From positions 620,001 to 684,000 of the forward strand of contig NZ_CP049910.1 in the NCBI RefSeq assembly GCF_011305995.1: DNA of 64,000 nucleotides, written 5' to 3'. Positions 18,887 through 27,498 of this stretch are shown in pieces. The notes below the pieces were generated by a model that was not told the origin of the DNA, did not search any database, and saw only the letters and a program-made list of their open reading frames with translations. The position numbers and the translations under genes are program-made. Source of the DNA: Diaphorobacter sp. HDW4A. Lineage in GTDB: Bacteria; Pseudomonadota; Gammaproteobacteria; Burkholderiales; Burkholderiaceae_C. Numbering within the stretch: position 1 is the first letter of the stretch; each line of letters starts with the position of its first letter.

Positions 18887-18943
18887 GTGTTTCGGTGATT
18901 TCCGCGTCGCCAGTCGGCAAGACAAGCGGGGTGAAGTCGTCAA

Positions 18944-19456
18944 TTACGTGGCGTGCCGTGGGTTCTTCCATTGCAGCTGAGAGGCGATGGCGGAACTGGA
19001 GAGCAGCGCGTACTGAATGGCTCGATCGCACAGGCCGCTGTCCTCCATGGCGTCGATGTGCCCGAAGAGCATCCATATCCCTTCGGTGGCCAGAAATTCG
19101 TTGCGCTGGCGCTTGTCCATCGCGGGCCTGACGCTATCCAGAATCTCCCTGGCGTTGCTGACGCCGCTTGGCATGGGCAAGTCCGCTGCCTTGAATAGCT
19201 TCTTGATGGCAAGCCTTGCATCCACGGAGAGTTCTCGCCAGGCAGCATTCATCGGAATGGTGAGCTGGCCGTTGCCGGTCAGCTCGATGGCATAGATGGC
19301 GCCGGTGCCGCGGACGTAGCAGTTCGCAACGTCAGGGTCTTCTGTCAGGTACAGGGCCGGGCCGAAGGGTGCGTGTTCGTCCCCGTGAACGGGATTGAGT
19401 CGGTCGATGGATCTGTCGTGGGAACCATGAAGCAGGGTGCGGGGAATGGTGTCCAT
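18944..19456 (-). CDS. Putative ADP-ribosyltransferase-fold protein
   Basis: About 170 residues from ATG 19456; a longer start at 19501 is possible and neither has a strong ribosome site. LLHGS near the N-terminus, FGPALYLTEDPDVANCY ~25 residues later and DRAIQYALLSSSAI near the C-terminus resemble the three core strands of ART-fold enzymes (H, Y, and a Q/E-Y motif). If real, it would modify a protein or nucleic acid with ADP-ribose and could be a toxin or phage-defence effector. The third motif has Gln rather than Glu, so activity is uncertain. It converges on the SbcD-like gene and is divergent from the phosphatase gene. Confidence 0.5.
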   Translation of the reverse strand: MDTIPRTLLHGSHDRSIDRLNPVHGDEHAPFGPALYLTEDPDVANCYVRGTGAIYAIELTGNGQLTIPMNAAWRELSVDARLAIKKLFKAADLPMPSGVSNAREILDSVRPAMDKRQRNEFLATEGIWMLFGHIDAMEDSGLCDRAIQYALLSSSAIASQLQWKNPRHAT

Positions 19457-19671
19457 AGGGAGAAGGGGCTTACGGATGGTCTTTCTCGCAATATGGCACA
19501 TCCTGTGTGGCCGGCTGTCTTGGCTGGGCTGTTGATCCCGGCTGATCTTCTTGGTATGTTTGCTGCATACCGTGCGCGCAGCTATGTGATCGATTCGTAA
19601 GCCGCGCAACCTCTGGGAAGAGGAAGGGGACCGCTCGTTGTGGTCAAGCAAAGATCATTCAAGGGGATAGT

Positions 19672-20256
19672 GTGCAGGCAAGTCGTCCGGTACAGATTGT
19701 GTTGCTGAGGCATGGGCTGCCGATGATCGACAGGGATCGACGGGTAAACGCCACAGATTTCGGAGTCTGGGTTTCCGAGTACGATGCCGTCGGCATCGAC
19801 GCGCGGCATCGGCCGCCTCAGGCGGCAATCGAACAGGCAAGAGGTTGCGCGTTCGTCGTGTGCAGCAGCCTTCCTCGCTCGCTGGAGTCGGCCAGAGCTC
19901 TGGGCATGGAGAATATCGGCGCCTGCGAGCCACTGTTCCGGGAAATGGGCATGCCCTATGCGAACTGGCGCTTCCCGCGCCTGGGCTTGGCGGTATGGTC
20001 GGTTCTGTTCAGACTGATGTGGGCGGTCGGATATTCAGCAAATGCCGAGCCATTCAAGGAGGCGAGGGAGCGAGCCCGTGCATGTGCCGAGCGGTTGGCG
20101 GACCTGGCATCCCTGCATGGTACGGTTCTCCTTGTCGGGCATGGTTCCCTGAACTGGTTCATCGCGAGATATCTCAAGAGCATGGGGTGGAAGGGCCCAC
20201 GGAAGTCGCCTCGCAAGCACTGGGATTTCGCCGTTTATTGCCACCAGGCAACGTAA
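19672..20256 (+). CDS. Histidine phosphatase-superfamily protein
   Basis: A 194-residue protein starting at GTG 19672 with aagggg just upstream. The phosphohistidine motif LLRHGLP, the SSLPRSLESA segment and the second catalytic histidine in LVGHGSLNWF define the phosphoglycerate-mutase-like branch. It probably hydrolyses a phosphorylated small molecule or protein; members also occur in phage-defence and signalling cassettes. It is divergent from the ART-like gene (215 bp between starts), so the two may share a regulatory region. No substrate can be inferred. Confidence 0.75.
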   Translation: MQASRPVQIVLLRHGLPMIDRDRRVNATDFGVWVSEYDAVGIDARHRPPQAAIEQARGCAFVVCSSLPRSLESARALGMENIGACEPLFREMGMPYANWRFPRLGLAVWSVLFRLMWAVGYSANAEPFKEARERARACAERLADLASLHGTVLLVGHGSLNWFIARYLKSMGWKGPRKSPRKHWDFAVYCHQAT

Positions 20257-20353
20257 CGACCCCACCGATCCCCATGATTCGTATGGCTTGGCGGCGGGTC
20301 CGAAACACCACAGCAAGGGCTACTGACCCGTTTGCCGCACCCAGGCGGAAAAA

Positions 20354-20758
20354 TCAGAGCGGGAAGGCAGCGAGCAGCTGGCTGAACGTGTGTTCGGCAG
20401 GCAGTGCCGGCAGTTGCTGAGCGCGGTAAGGTGCCGGGACTTCGTCCGGCGCCATCTCACCCTTGCGCACGGCGCGGTTCAGGACGTTCAGGCGCTCGAA
20501 CCAGATCAGCTCGTAGCGCGCGATGGCATCCCATTGCTCGGGCGTGTCACGCTCTAGGTTGAAGGCGTAGCCGGCGGCCACCGGGTCGGTGTCTTCGTAA
20601 CGCACGCAGACTTCGCGGTAGCTGCCGAAATCGTGGGGAAAGGACTTCACGATCAGGCTGGACAGGGCCTCGGCGGGCACAGGGTGCAGGCGTTCGAGCA
20701 TGCGCTTGAACACCTTGCATTCGAGCAGGGACTGCTCGTCGTAGTCGGGGCGGCCCAC
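20354..20758 (-). CDS. Hypothetical protein
   Basis: A 134-residue acidic/aromatic protein, unrecognised, starting at GTG 20758 with no obvious ribosome site; an in-frame stop lies only six codons upstream, so it may be an N-terminally shortened copy of a longer protein. It contains SFPHDFGSYREVCVRYEDTD and an amphipathic helix (YELIWFERLNVLNRAVRKG). It lies between the phosphatase and the Fic gene in the cargo block that separates the SbcD and SbcC genes. Confidence 0.5.
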   Translation of the reverse strand: MGRPDYDEQSLLECKVFKRMLERLHPVPAEALSSLIVKSFPHDFGSYREVCVRYEDTDPVAAGYAFNLERDTPEQWDAIARYELIWFERLNVLNRAVRKGEMAPDEVPAPYRAQQLPALPAEHTFSQLLAAFPL

Positions 20759-20878
20759 CTGGGCCGCGTTCTCTTATCCCTGGGAGCAAGTCCATCGCGT
20801 CGAGTTGGAGAAGCAGGCCAGATTGACCCGAGGGGCAGCCTGCCGGAAGACGTCGGTGCCTCACGGCGCCCGCACCGT

Positions 20879-22450
20879 CTACGCTCCCTCACGTTCCTGT
20901 TGTTCGTCTTCGAACACCGCTCGCACCGCTGCGATGATCTGCGCGTGCCTGCCGTAGAAGGCACCCTCTTCGGCGAAGACTTGAGGCAAGGTCTTGCGCA
21001 GCTTGTTGCTGACCTGCCAGCCACTTTCCTTCAGCGATCGGATGATGCGGTCCGCATCCGGGTCCGGCATCTCCACGAAGTTCTTGATCGCCTCCCGCGC
21101 ATCGTCGTACTGGCGCAGCGTCAGGGCTTCCTGCGCCATTTCCTGTTCGACCGTCTGGCGAAGTACCCCGCTCAGGTAGCGCACCTGCTCGGTTAGATCG
21201 AGATAGCGCCAGGCGTGTTGCGCATCCTCCGAGCGGAGGAACTCGAAATTGGTTTCGACCCCGTCAGGGCAGACCCGCCTTGTCCCGAAACGATAGCCAT
21301 CGGTGTAGACCTGCATGAAAGGACGCGAAAACCCTTCCAGGGCCTGGTCGTAATCGGCGCGCCCCTTGGCTGAGCCTGCGATCGTCGCCGACACCGGCAC
21401 GATGATGTTGGCCGGTACCACCTTGTCGGCCGCGAGCAGGTGGTTGATCAGGAAGCGGTGGATCCGGCCATTGCCATCCGCAAGCGGGTGCAGGTAGACG
21501 AAGGCGAACGACACGGCTGCGGCGCGTGCCACGGCGTTGGTGCCTTGCGTGCGCGTTTCGAACCCGCGCAAGGCGTCGAGCATGCCATCGACCCATTCCT
21601 CGGACGGTGCGACGTAGTGGACGATCTCGTTGATGAAGCTGCGTTCCCCGACGAACACTGGCGATTGTCGGATGCCAACCCGCAACGCAGCTTCGCCGAG
21701 CACGGTTTGCTGCAACTTGAGAAGCTGCTCCGGTGCCATCGGATCGTTCATCCGCCCGCTGTACGTACTGATGGCTGCCGCGAAACGTTTCACCCGGTCC
21801 TGCTTGTCCGCCTCGTGCTCGATGGCGAAACTGGCCCGGGACTCCTTGAACGTGAGCCACGCCGCGCTGCGCAGCAGCAATTCCGGTCCGTAGGTGTCAT
21901 CCAGGGACTGCACGCCGGCTGCCAGGTCGTAGAGCCATTCGCGTTGCTCGGGGGCACCGAGAAAAACCATCGGGCAGAACTCGCGTGAGCCCGGCAGGTT
22001 GTTGTTGACGCGCCAGCGCCGCATGCGATCTGGCCGCCGAGCCGCCAGATACAGGCTGGCGTCGATCGCATCGACATAGCCCACGTTGGGCGCTGTGTCC
22101 GGCACGGCGAGTTGCCGGCCGGTGAACCATTCGTAGAAGAACGCCGCTCGCCGGGCGTAGCTGCCGGTAGGCTCGTCTCTCACCCATGACGCCACCTCTT
22201 CCGGGTCAAGGCGATCGAACAGGCGCGAGAAGAACTCGAAGCTGAGCCGCTCATACTTCAGGCCGAACTCGAAGTGCCCCCGAAAGTTGTCCACGGGCTG
22301 GTACTGGGCCGTCCAGATGCGGGTTTCCTGGCCATTGGCCGTCTCGCGCTGGCGCACCGGCCCCAGCCGGCTGCGGGTGAACAGCGGCTGCACCAGCTGG
22401 ATGCCATGCATCTCAGCGAGTCGGTGGAAGCCCAATAAGGTGTCGGACAT
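20879..22450 (-). CDS. Large Fic-domain protein (AMPylase-like)
   Basis: A 523-residue protein with an intact Fic active loop HPLADGNGRIHR (bases ~21,450-21,490, residue ~320 onward) and a preceding helix-rich domain. Fic enzymes transfer AMP (sometimes other groups) from a nucleotide to Tyr/Ser/Thr of target proteins. ATG 22450 (MSDTLLGF) is chosen over a TTG two codons upstream. The C-terminal ~120 residues form helices likely used for regulation or dimerisation. It is divergent from the SbcC-like gene, with repeated operator-like sequences in its promoter region, suggesting self-repression. Toxin, defence or signalling roles are all possible. Confidence 0.82.
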   Translation of the reverse strand: MSDTLLGFHRLAEMHGIQLVQPLFTRSRLGPVRQRETANGQETRIWTAQYQPVDNFRGHFEFGLKYERLSFEFFSRLFDRLDPEEVASWVRDEPTGSYARRAAFFYEWFTGRQLAVPDTAPNVGYVDAIDASLYLAARRPDRMRRWRVNNNLPGSREFCPMVFLGAPEQREWLYDLAAGVQSLDDTYGPELLLRSAAWLTFKESRASFAIEHEADKQDRVKRFAAAISTYSGRMNDPMAPEQLLKLQQTVLGEAALRVGIRQSPVFVGERSFINEIVHYVAPSEEWVDGMLDALRGFETRTQGTNAVARAAAVSFAFVYLHPLADGNGRIHRFLINHLLAADKVVPANIIVPVSATIAGSAKGRADYDQALEGFSRPFMQVYTDGYRFGTRRVCPDGVETNFEFLRSEDAQHAWRYLDLTEQVRYLSGVLRQTVEQEMAQEALTLRQYDDAREAIKNFVEMPDPDADRIIRSLKESGWQVSNKLRKTLPQVFAEEGAFYGRHAQIIAAVRAVFEDEQQEREGA

Positions 22451-22458
22451 GGTCAACC

Positions 22459-22506
22459 ATTTCGCTATGGGTTGTTCTATTTTGCTATAAAAACCGCTTT
22501 TGCGAC
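22459..22506. promoter_or_regulatory. Operator-like repeats upstream of the Fic gene
   Basis: ATTTCGCTAT (22459-22468) and ATTTTGCTAT (22479-22488) match at 9 of 10 bases and start 20 bp apart; a looser third copy, CTTTTGCGAC, is at 22497-22506. The ~20 bp period puts them on one face of the helix, as expected for a repressor array in the Fic/SbcC divergent promoter. Confidence 0.45.
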
Positions 22507-22711
22507 AAAATCAATATACATCCCGGGCGCAAAGGGGGCTGGCTCGCCTTCCAAGCAGCGCCAGGCGCAAGCATGTCGCGATGTTTCCGGGCGCCGTCTG
22601 GCTCTGGGGCTCCAGAGCCATGGCTGATTCGAAGACCGTGGCGAAGCCAGACCCTTGAACCGCGTTGAACAGGGGGCAAGCTGAAGGCTCTGATCCTTGG
22701 AGCCCGATGCC

Positions 22712-25189
22712 ATGTATCCCCTCTCGCTGACCCTCAAAGGCTTTCGCGGTATCCGCGATGGCCTCGGCATGGATGTGCTGACCCTCGACCTGGAACGTCT
22801 TGCCGGCGATGCCGAACTCGTGGCACTGGCCGGCGCCAATGGCCGGGGCAAGAGCACCATTCTCGACAACCTGCACCCCTTCCTCGTCATGCCGTCGCGG
22901 GCGGCTGGCGTCGGGGGCTTTTCCTACTACGACCATGTGTGCCTGCCTGAGGCCGAGAAGGATCTGCTGTGGCTGCACGAGGGGCGGCGTTACCGCTCGC
23001 AGGTCGTGATCCGCAGCAATGGGCGGCGGGCCACCGATGCCTTCCTGTTCGAGGCCGACGACGAGGGGCGCTGGCGGCCCGTGCAGTTGCCAGATGGAAC
23101 GGTCTCGGACGGCAAGACCGGCACCTATGTGCGGTGCGTCGAATACTTGCTGGGCAGCGCGGAGACCTTCTTCACGTCCGCATTCAGCGCCCAGGGCAAG
23201 CGGCAGCTCAGCAGCTACCAGAACGGCGAGATCAAGACTTTGCTGGCCGACCTGCTGGGACAGGAAGAGATCCGCAACGAAGGCAAGAAGGCCGCGCAGG
23301 TGGCCGATCTGCTGAAAGCCGGTCTGGTGTCCATGCGCCAGCAACAGGCCACGCTCGACGAGCAGATCGGCCGCCAGGATGGCGAGCGGCAGCGCCTGGA
23401 AGAAGCGCCGAAGCGGGTGGTCGAACTCGCCGGCACCCTGAAGGCGGCGCAAACGACCCTGGAGGCCGCACGCGAACGCCTGGCGCAGCAGCGCGCAGTG
23501 CGGGAGCAGGCGCGCGGCACGGAGACGGTGCGCAGTCGGATGAGCAGCGAGCGCACAGCGCTGATCCGCACCGGCAAAGAGGCCATCGAAGCCATCGCCT
23601 CCCAGAAGAAATGCCAGCAACAGCGGCTGGAGCGGCTCGAACAACGTGCCGCGACCCGCCGGACACAGCGTGCATCGCGGGTGCAGGCCCTGGCGCGCCA
23701 GCGGCAGCAGTGCGATGCGGTTCTGGCGCACGAGGCGGGCGTGCAGCGGGCCGTCCGGCGTCTGGAGCTTGCCGAAGCTGTGGCGGCGGCGCATGGCGAA
23801 CGGGTGCGGGCAGCCCGTGAGCAGGTCCAGGCCTTGGCCCGCTGCGACAGCGCGTTGGAGGCGGCAGGCGTTCGCGCCAAGGCGATCGAGCGTGAAGCCG
23901 GGCAGGCCGCCCTGCGGGCCGAAGACCTGGCGCGCCGAATCGGCCTGACGCGGGAGGTGCCCTGCGCCGGGACCGATCTGCAAGGGCAATGCAAGCTGCT
24001 GGGTGACGCCAGGGAGGCGCAGGCGCTGATGCCGAGTGCCCAGGGCGCGATCCGGCGTCTTGCCGATGATCGGGCGGCCACGCGGCGGCAGGAGGCGGCG
24101 CTGGCGGCCCAGCGGCGTGACCTCGAGAGCGGGCCGCAGGCCCTGGCCTGGGCCGAGTGGCGGGAATCGGTGGCCCGCGGCCGGGCGGAGCAGTGCGGCC
24201 GTTTGGCGGAACGGGCCGGAGAGCTTCGCCAGGCCCGCCTGCGCTGCGAAGAGATCGATGGCGAGCTGGCCGGCTTGCAGGTGGGGGGTAGCGACGACGG
24301 GAAGGATGAAACCCCGGAAGAAGTCACCGAGCGCGGTGACATTGCCAAGGTTCTGGAGGCGCTCGCGGCCCAGCAGGAACAGCAGGCCAAGTACTACCGG
24401 CAGTCGCTCGACAGGCTGGATGCGGCACTGGCCGCTTTGCCCCCGGCGTTCGACGAGCAGCGGCTGACAGCAGCGGAGCGTGCGGTAGCGGGAGCGCAAA
24501 CAGCGGCCGTCGAAGCCGAGCGCGCGCATTTGCAGGCGATCCGCGATGTCGAGGTCAAGGTAGCGCTGGATCGTCAGCTGCGTGAGCGCCGGAGCGAACG
24601 TCACCAGCTGGCGGCGCGCGTCGCTCTGGTGGAGTCGCAATTGGGAAGCTGGAACCTGCTGGCCAAGTGCCTGAGCAACGACGGCGTGATTGCGCTGGCG
24701 ATCGACGACGCTGGCCCTACGCTGGCGGGGCTGGCCAACGACCTGCTTCTGGCCTGCTACGGGCCGCGTTTCACGGTGTCGTTGCTGACGCAGCTCGAAA
24801 CGCGCAAGGGCGAGCAGCGTGAGGGCTTTGCCATCGAAGTCCACGACGGTGAATCGGGACAGAGCAAACGGGTGGAGCAGATGAGCGGCGGCGAGAGGGT
24901 CTGGGTGAACGAGTGTCTGGTGCGTGCCGTGGCCTTGTACCTCGGCCAGAACAGCGGGCGCTGCTACGGAACTTTGTTCAGCGACGAAGCGGACGGCGCG
25001 CTGGATCCGGCGCGCAAGCGGATGTTCATGGCGATGAAGCGGGAAGTGCTGCGCCTGGGTGGGTATGCCCGGGAGATCTACATCTCTCAGACGCCCGAGC
25101 TGACGTCAATGGCCGATGCGGTCATCAATCTGGATGGGCTGTGCCAGGCGCAGGGTGATCGAGTGCTGGCGAGCTCGGCTGCTTCGTAG
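22712..25189 (+). CDS. SbcC/Rad50-like ATPase
   Basis: An 825-residue SMC-like ATPase. The N-terminal lobe has Walker A GANGRGKST (residue ~40). A long coiled coil carries a central Cys pair (CAGTDLQGQC) in the place of a zinc-hook-like turn. The C-terminal lobe has signature MSGGERVW and a Walker-B-like FSDEADGALDP. ATG 22712 (MYPLSLTL) has ggag 9 bases upstream. It should pair with the SbcD-like nuclease at 17,588 to process DNA ends or hairpins during element replication, recombination or defence. The Walker B is unusual: DEADGALD rather than DEPTxxLD. Confidence 0.85.
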   Translation: MYPLSLTLKGFRGIRDGLGMDVLTLDLERLAGDAELVALAGANGRGKSTILDNLHPFLVMPSRAAGVGGFSYYDHVCLPEAEKDLLWLHEGRRYRSQVVIRSNGRRATDAFLFEADDEGRWRPVQLPDGTVSDGKTGTYVRCVEYLLGSAETFFTSAFSAQGKRQLSSYQNGEIKTLLADLLGQEEIRNEGKKAAQVADLLKAGLVSMRQQQATLDEQIGRQDGERQRLEEAPKRVVELAGTLKAAQTTLEAARERLAQQRAVREQARGTETVRSRMSSERTALIRTGKEAIEAIASQKKCQQQRLERLEQRAATRRTQRASRVQALARQRQQCDAVLAHEAGVQRAVRRLELAEAVAAAHGERVRAAREQVQALARCDSALEAAGVRAKAIEREAGQAALRAEDLARRIGLTREVPCAGTDLQGQCKLLGDAREAQALMPSAQGAIRRLADDRAATRRQEAALAAQRRDLESGPQALAWAEWRESVARGRAEQCGRLAERAGELRQARLRCEEIDGELAGLQVGGSDDGKDETPEEVTERGDIAKVLEALAAQQEQQAKYYRQSLDRLDAALAALPPAFDEQRLTAAERAVAGAQTAAVEAERAHLQAIRDVEVKVALDRQLRERRSERHQLAARVALVESQLGSWNLLAKCLSNDGVIALAIDDAGPTLAGLANDLLLACYGPRFTVSLLTQLETRKGEQREGFAIEVHDGESGQSKRVEQMSGGERVWVNECLVRAVALYLGQNSGRCYGTLFSDEADGALDPARKRMFMAMKREVLRLGGYAREIYISQTPELTSMADAVINLDGLCQAQGDRVLASSAAS

Positions 25190-25219
25190 GGTGGGATGGG
25201 GTTTCTATCTGACAAATGA

Positions 25220-25268
25220 TGCCGGATGTCCGGCATGGAATGCGACTGTAAGATGTTGTCCGGTATGG
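25220..25268. promoter_or_regulatory. Palindromic operator upstream of the DUF6088/Fic pair
   Basis: TGCCGGA-TG-TCCGGCA (25220-25235) is a perfect 7-bp inverted repeat. Its right half recurs as TGTCCGGTATGG at 25257-25268, 30 bp from the matching TGTCCGGCATGG at 25227-25238. This fits autoregulation by the downstream antitoxin-like protein. Confidence 0.55.
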
Positions 25269-25331
25269 TGAAAGCTGCTTTTCTTTGGTCTGAATGTTAA
25301 AATGCTCTGGCGAACACAAGAGGAGCCAAAC

Positions 25332-26006
25332 ATGAAGCTTGAAGATCGGATGCGGCAGTCGATCAGGCGTCGTTCTGGCACGGTGGTTCTGCGTTCCGAC
25401 GTGGCCGCGCTGGGGGGGCGGACACAGGTCTCCCATGCCCTGGATGCTCTATTGCGCGGCGGGGAACTGGTACGTCTTGGGGCAGGTATCTATGCCAAGG
25501 CCCAGCGCGAATCCCCGGCCGGGCGAGTGCGCCTGCTGGGCAGTCTTGAGGCGATCATTCGTGAGGCCGCCCAGAAATGGGGGGTCATCCTTCATGAGGA
25601 GGGGCTCCCCAGGGACGCCGCAGGCCTTAACGAGCCTGCACTTGTGGTCGAGACAGACACGCCGCGGATTTCGCGCAAACTGATCGTGGACGGGAAGCGC
25701 GTCGAGTTCCGCAGCCGTCGCCGCAAGCCTCGAAGCTACAAGGCAACACCGTTGGCAATTCCCACGGTGGATGTCGCTCGTTTCGTGCAGGAACTGGCTC
25801 GCCGATACAAGGTGGTCTACACCCCCAATGCCATGGATCAGTGGGCCGAAACCGTCACCCGACTGGCTGGGGATGATGTTCGCGCGGACAGTACTGAAGA
25901 CCTGCTGATCGCGTTGAAGCGTGCCGGCAAGATATCCACGACGGACGTCGCTGCGCTGACGATCAACCACCTGAGGGAGCGCAAGCAGCGTGTTCGATCC
26001 CTTTAA
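25332..26006 (+). CDS. DUF6088/AbiEi-like antitoxin and regulator
   Basis: A 224-residue protein; ATG 25332 has gaggag 7 bases upstream. The N-terminal ~70 residues form a winged-helix (VVLRSDVAALGGRTQVSHAL, then GELVRLGAGIYAKA), as in AbiEi/DUF6088 proteins that repress their own toxin operon. The remainder is basic (FRSRRRKPRSYKATPL). It overlaps the downstream Fic gene by 17 bp, the tight coupling typical of antitoxin-toxin pairs. It probably binds the palindrome at 25220-25268. Family assignment is by resemblance from memory. Confidence 0.7.
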   Translation: MKLEDRMRQSIRRRSGTVVLRSDVAALGGRTQVSHALDALLRGGELVRLGAGIYAKAQRESPAGRVRLLGSLEAIIREAAQKWGVILHEEGLPRDAAGLNEPALVVETDTPRISRKLIVDGKRVEFRSRRRKPRSYKATPLAIPTVDVARFVQELARRYKVVYTPNAMDQWAETVTRLAGDDVRADSTEDLLIALKRAGKISTTDVAALTINHLRERKQRVRSL

Positions 26007-26724
26007 GGATTTTGACCAAGCGGGTTACCTGCGCAATCGATACGGTGAGAAGGATCCGCAGATCGTGCGCGAGCTCGAACACACCATGTTTCGTGCCGGT
26101 CTCGACGAGGCGCTGGGTCATGTGGCCAAGCGCAGGACACTCGGCTACGAGGACTTTCTCGCGGTGCATCGCATCCTGTTTTCAGCGTTCTACCCCTGGG
26201 CCGGACAGGATCGAGCGGCCACAACCCCCGACATTGCCATACGCAAGGGTGATACCTTGTTTTGTCACCCGTTCGATGCCCGACGGGCGGTGGAGGAGGG
26301 ATTGCGGATTGGGCAGGACAAGGCGGCGCTACGGCAGCGACCGGGCGAAGTGATGGGGCTGTTTGCCTATGGCCACCCGTTCCTTGACGGCAATGGCCGC
26401 ACGATGCTCGTCCTGCACAGCGAACTGTGCCATCGCGCGGGTTTCTGCATCGAATGGCAGCGCACACGTAAGACCGACTACCTTGCTGCACTCAGCGCGG
26501 AAATCGCATCTCCTGGCAAAGGCCATCTGGATCGCTACCTGCTGGGCTTCATTGGGATGTCACGCGACCGCCAGTTGTGGGGCGGCGTCATTGACGGCAT
26601 CCAGGGACTCAATGGCGGCAGCGTCGACGATGCGGTCGATGACGAGTATTCGGATGCGCATGTGCGGCAGAAGTACCAGGCGTTCGAGTTGAATCGATCT
26701 CGCTCCAAGGCTGGATCGTCTTGA
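25990..26724 (+). CDS. Fic/Doc-family toxin-like protein
   Basis: A 244-residue protein from GTG 25990 with the canonical Fic motif HPFLDGNGRT (residue ~129), the upstream FSAFYPWAGQDR loop typical of Fic flaps and a C-terminal acidic helix. Such proteins AMPylate or phosphorylate cellular targets. The overlapping DUF6088-type gene upstream is the likely antitoxin, so this is a candidate addiction module or abortive-infection system that stabilises the element. It is different in size and sequence from the larger Fic protein at 20,879. Confidence 0.8.
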   Translation: MFDPFKDFDQAGYLRNRYGEKDPQIVRELEHTMFRAGLDEALGHVAKRRTLGYEDFLAVHRILFSAFYPWAGQDRAATTPDIAIRKGDTLFCHPFDARRAVEEGLRIGQDKAALRQRPGEVMGLFAYGHPFLDGNGRTMLVLHSELCHRAGFCIEWQRTRKTDYLAALSAEIASPGKGHLDRYLLGFIGMSRDRQLWGGVIDGIQGLNGGSVDDAVDDEYSDAHVRQKYQAFELNRSRSKAGSS

Positions 26725-26848
26725 TCTTCCGGTTGAGTGGCGTCACGGATCTGATGCTGTCTGGACGCGAGTGGGAATGGGGCACGGTTTGGCGGGCTCG
26801 CGTATGGTTCCAACCCCTTGAATGAGGGTGGTGGTAACTCTTGCCGGT

Positions 26849-26880
26849 AAAAAAACCGCCTCGGCGCGAACCGAGGCGGG
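26849..26880 (-). terminator. Rho-independent terminator for the radC operon
   Basis: CCGCCTCGG-CGCGAA-CCGAGGCGG is a perfect 9-bp stem. Seven As precede it on the plus strand, giving a U-run on minus-strand RNA, 80 bases past the last radC-operon stop. Confidence 0.85.
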
Positions 26881-26963
26881 AAAAGGGCTGCAAGGCCACA
26901 GGGAGGAAATGGCCCGTCGAGGCAGCCTGTCAAATTATGCGTAGCAAATTCTTGTGCGCTGGC

Positions 26964-27308
26964 TCAGTCCGGGCCGCAGGTTTCCACGTCGCCCGTCTCG
27001 TCGGCGGGGTGCTCGACGTAACGGTTGCCGACGTTGAAGGTCTGGTCGAGGTAGATCTGCTCGATCACGCTTGGCGGCACTTTGATGTCCAGGTGCGCCA
27101 GCGTCTCGGTCAAGGTGTTGATGTCGGTCCAGTCCTTCTGGGGCTCATCCAGGCTGTCGTAGATGAACGCCTCGGCCGCATCCCTCGGGGCAGCATCCGA
27201 GCCTTCCCGGATGACGTGGAGGAAGAGTTCGCGCAGCGGTCGGTCGTAGCCGGCGACCACCAGGACGGGCAGGCCGCCGTGGCGGGATCGGGTGAGGTGT
27301 CGGCTCAT
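26964..27308 (-). CDS. Hypothetical protein, radC operon
   Basis: A 114-residue acidic protein starting at ATG 27308 (MSRHLTRSRHGG) with aggag 8 bases upstream. It overlaps the preceding zinc-ribbon gene by ATGA. Contains LPVLVVAGYDRPLRELFLHV and a later helix (LTETLAHLDIKVPPSVIEQI). The family is not recognised. It is last in the radC-zinc ribbon operon, before a strong terminator. Similar small genes travel with radC in ICEs, but no function is inferred. Confidence 0.7.
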   Translation of the reverse strand: MSRHLTRSRHGGLPVLVVAGYDRPLRELFLHVIREGSDAAPRDAAEAFIYDSLDEPQKDWTDINTLTETLAHLDIKVPPSVIEQIYLDQTFNVGNRYVEHPADETGDVETCGPD

Positions 27309-27496
27309 GCTTGATGCTCCTGGATGGTTGGGCGTGCCGGTTGAACGGCGGGCGTGTGCGGCTTCTTCGGGCGTGCAGCCCGGCTGAAATCCATGCCGCA
27401 GTGGCGACAGCGGTACCAGTGCAGGCGGCCAAGGCTGCCGAGGGCAATGCCTGGCCCCTGGCACAGCGGGCAGGTCGGGGGTCTTCTCGTGCCCAT
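27305..27496 (-). CDS. Small zinc-ribbon protein
   Basis: A 63-residue protein with two Cys pairs (CPLCQG and CRHCGMD, 18 residues apart), a compact zinc ribbon, followed by a basic/proline tail (ARPKKPHTPAVQPARP). It starts two bases after the radC stop and overlaps the next gene by 4 bp, so it is translationally coupled. Probably nucleic-acid binding or a small regulatory partner. Confidence 0.65.
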   Translation of the reverse strand: MGTRRPPTCPLCQGPGIALGSLGRLHWYRCRHCGMDFSRAARPKKPHTPAVQPARPTIQEHQA

Positions 27497-27498
27497 GC

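Noticed and set aside
22511..24844. Long minus-strand open frame (777 codons) opposite the SbcC-like gene
   Set aside because: It is the GC-rich antisense shadow of a clear SbcC gene with Walker motifs; no family resemblance or ribosome site of its own.
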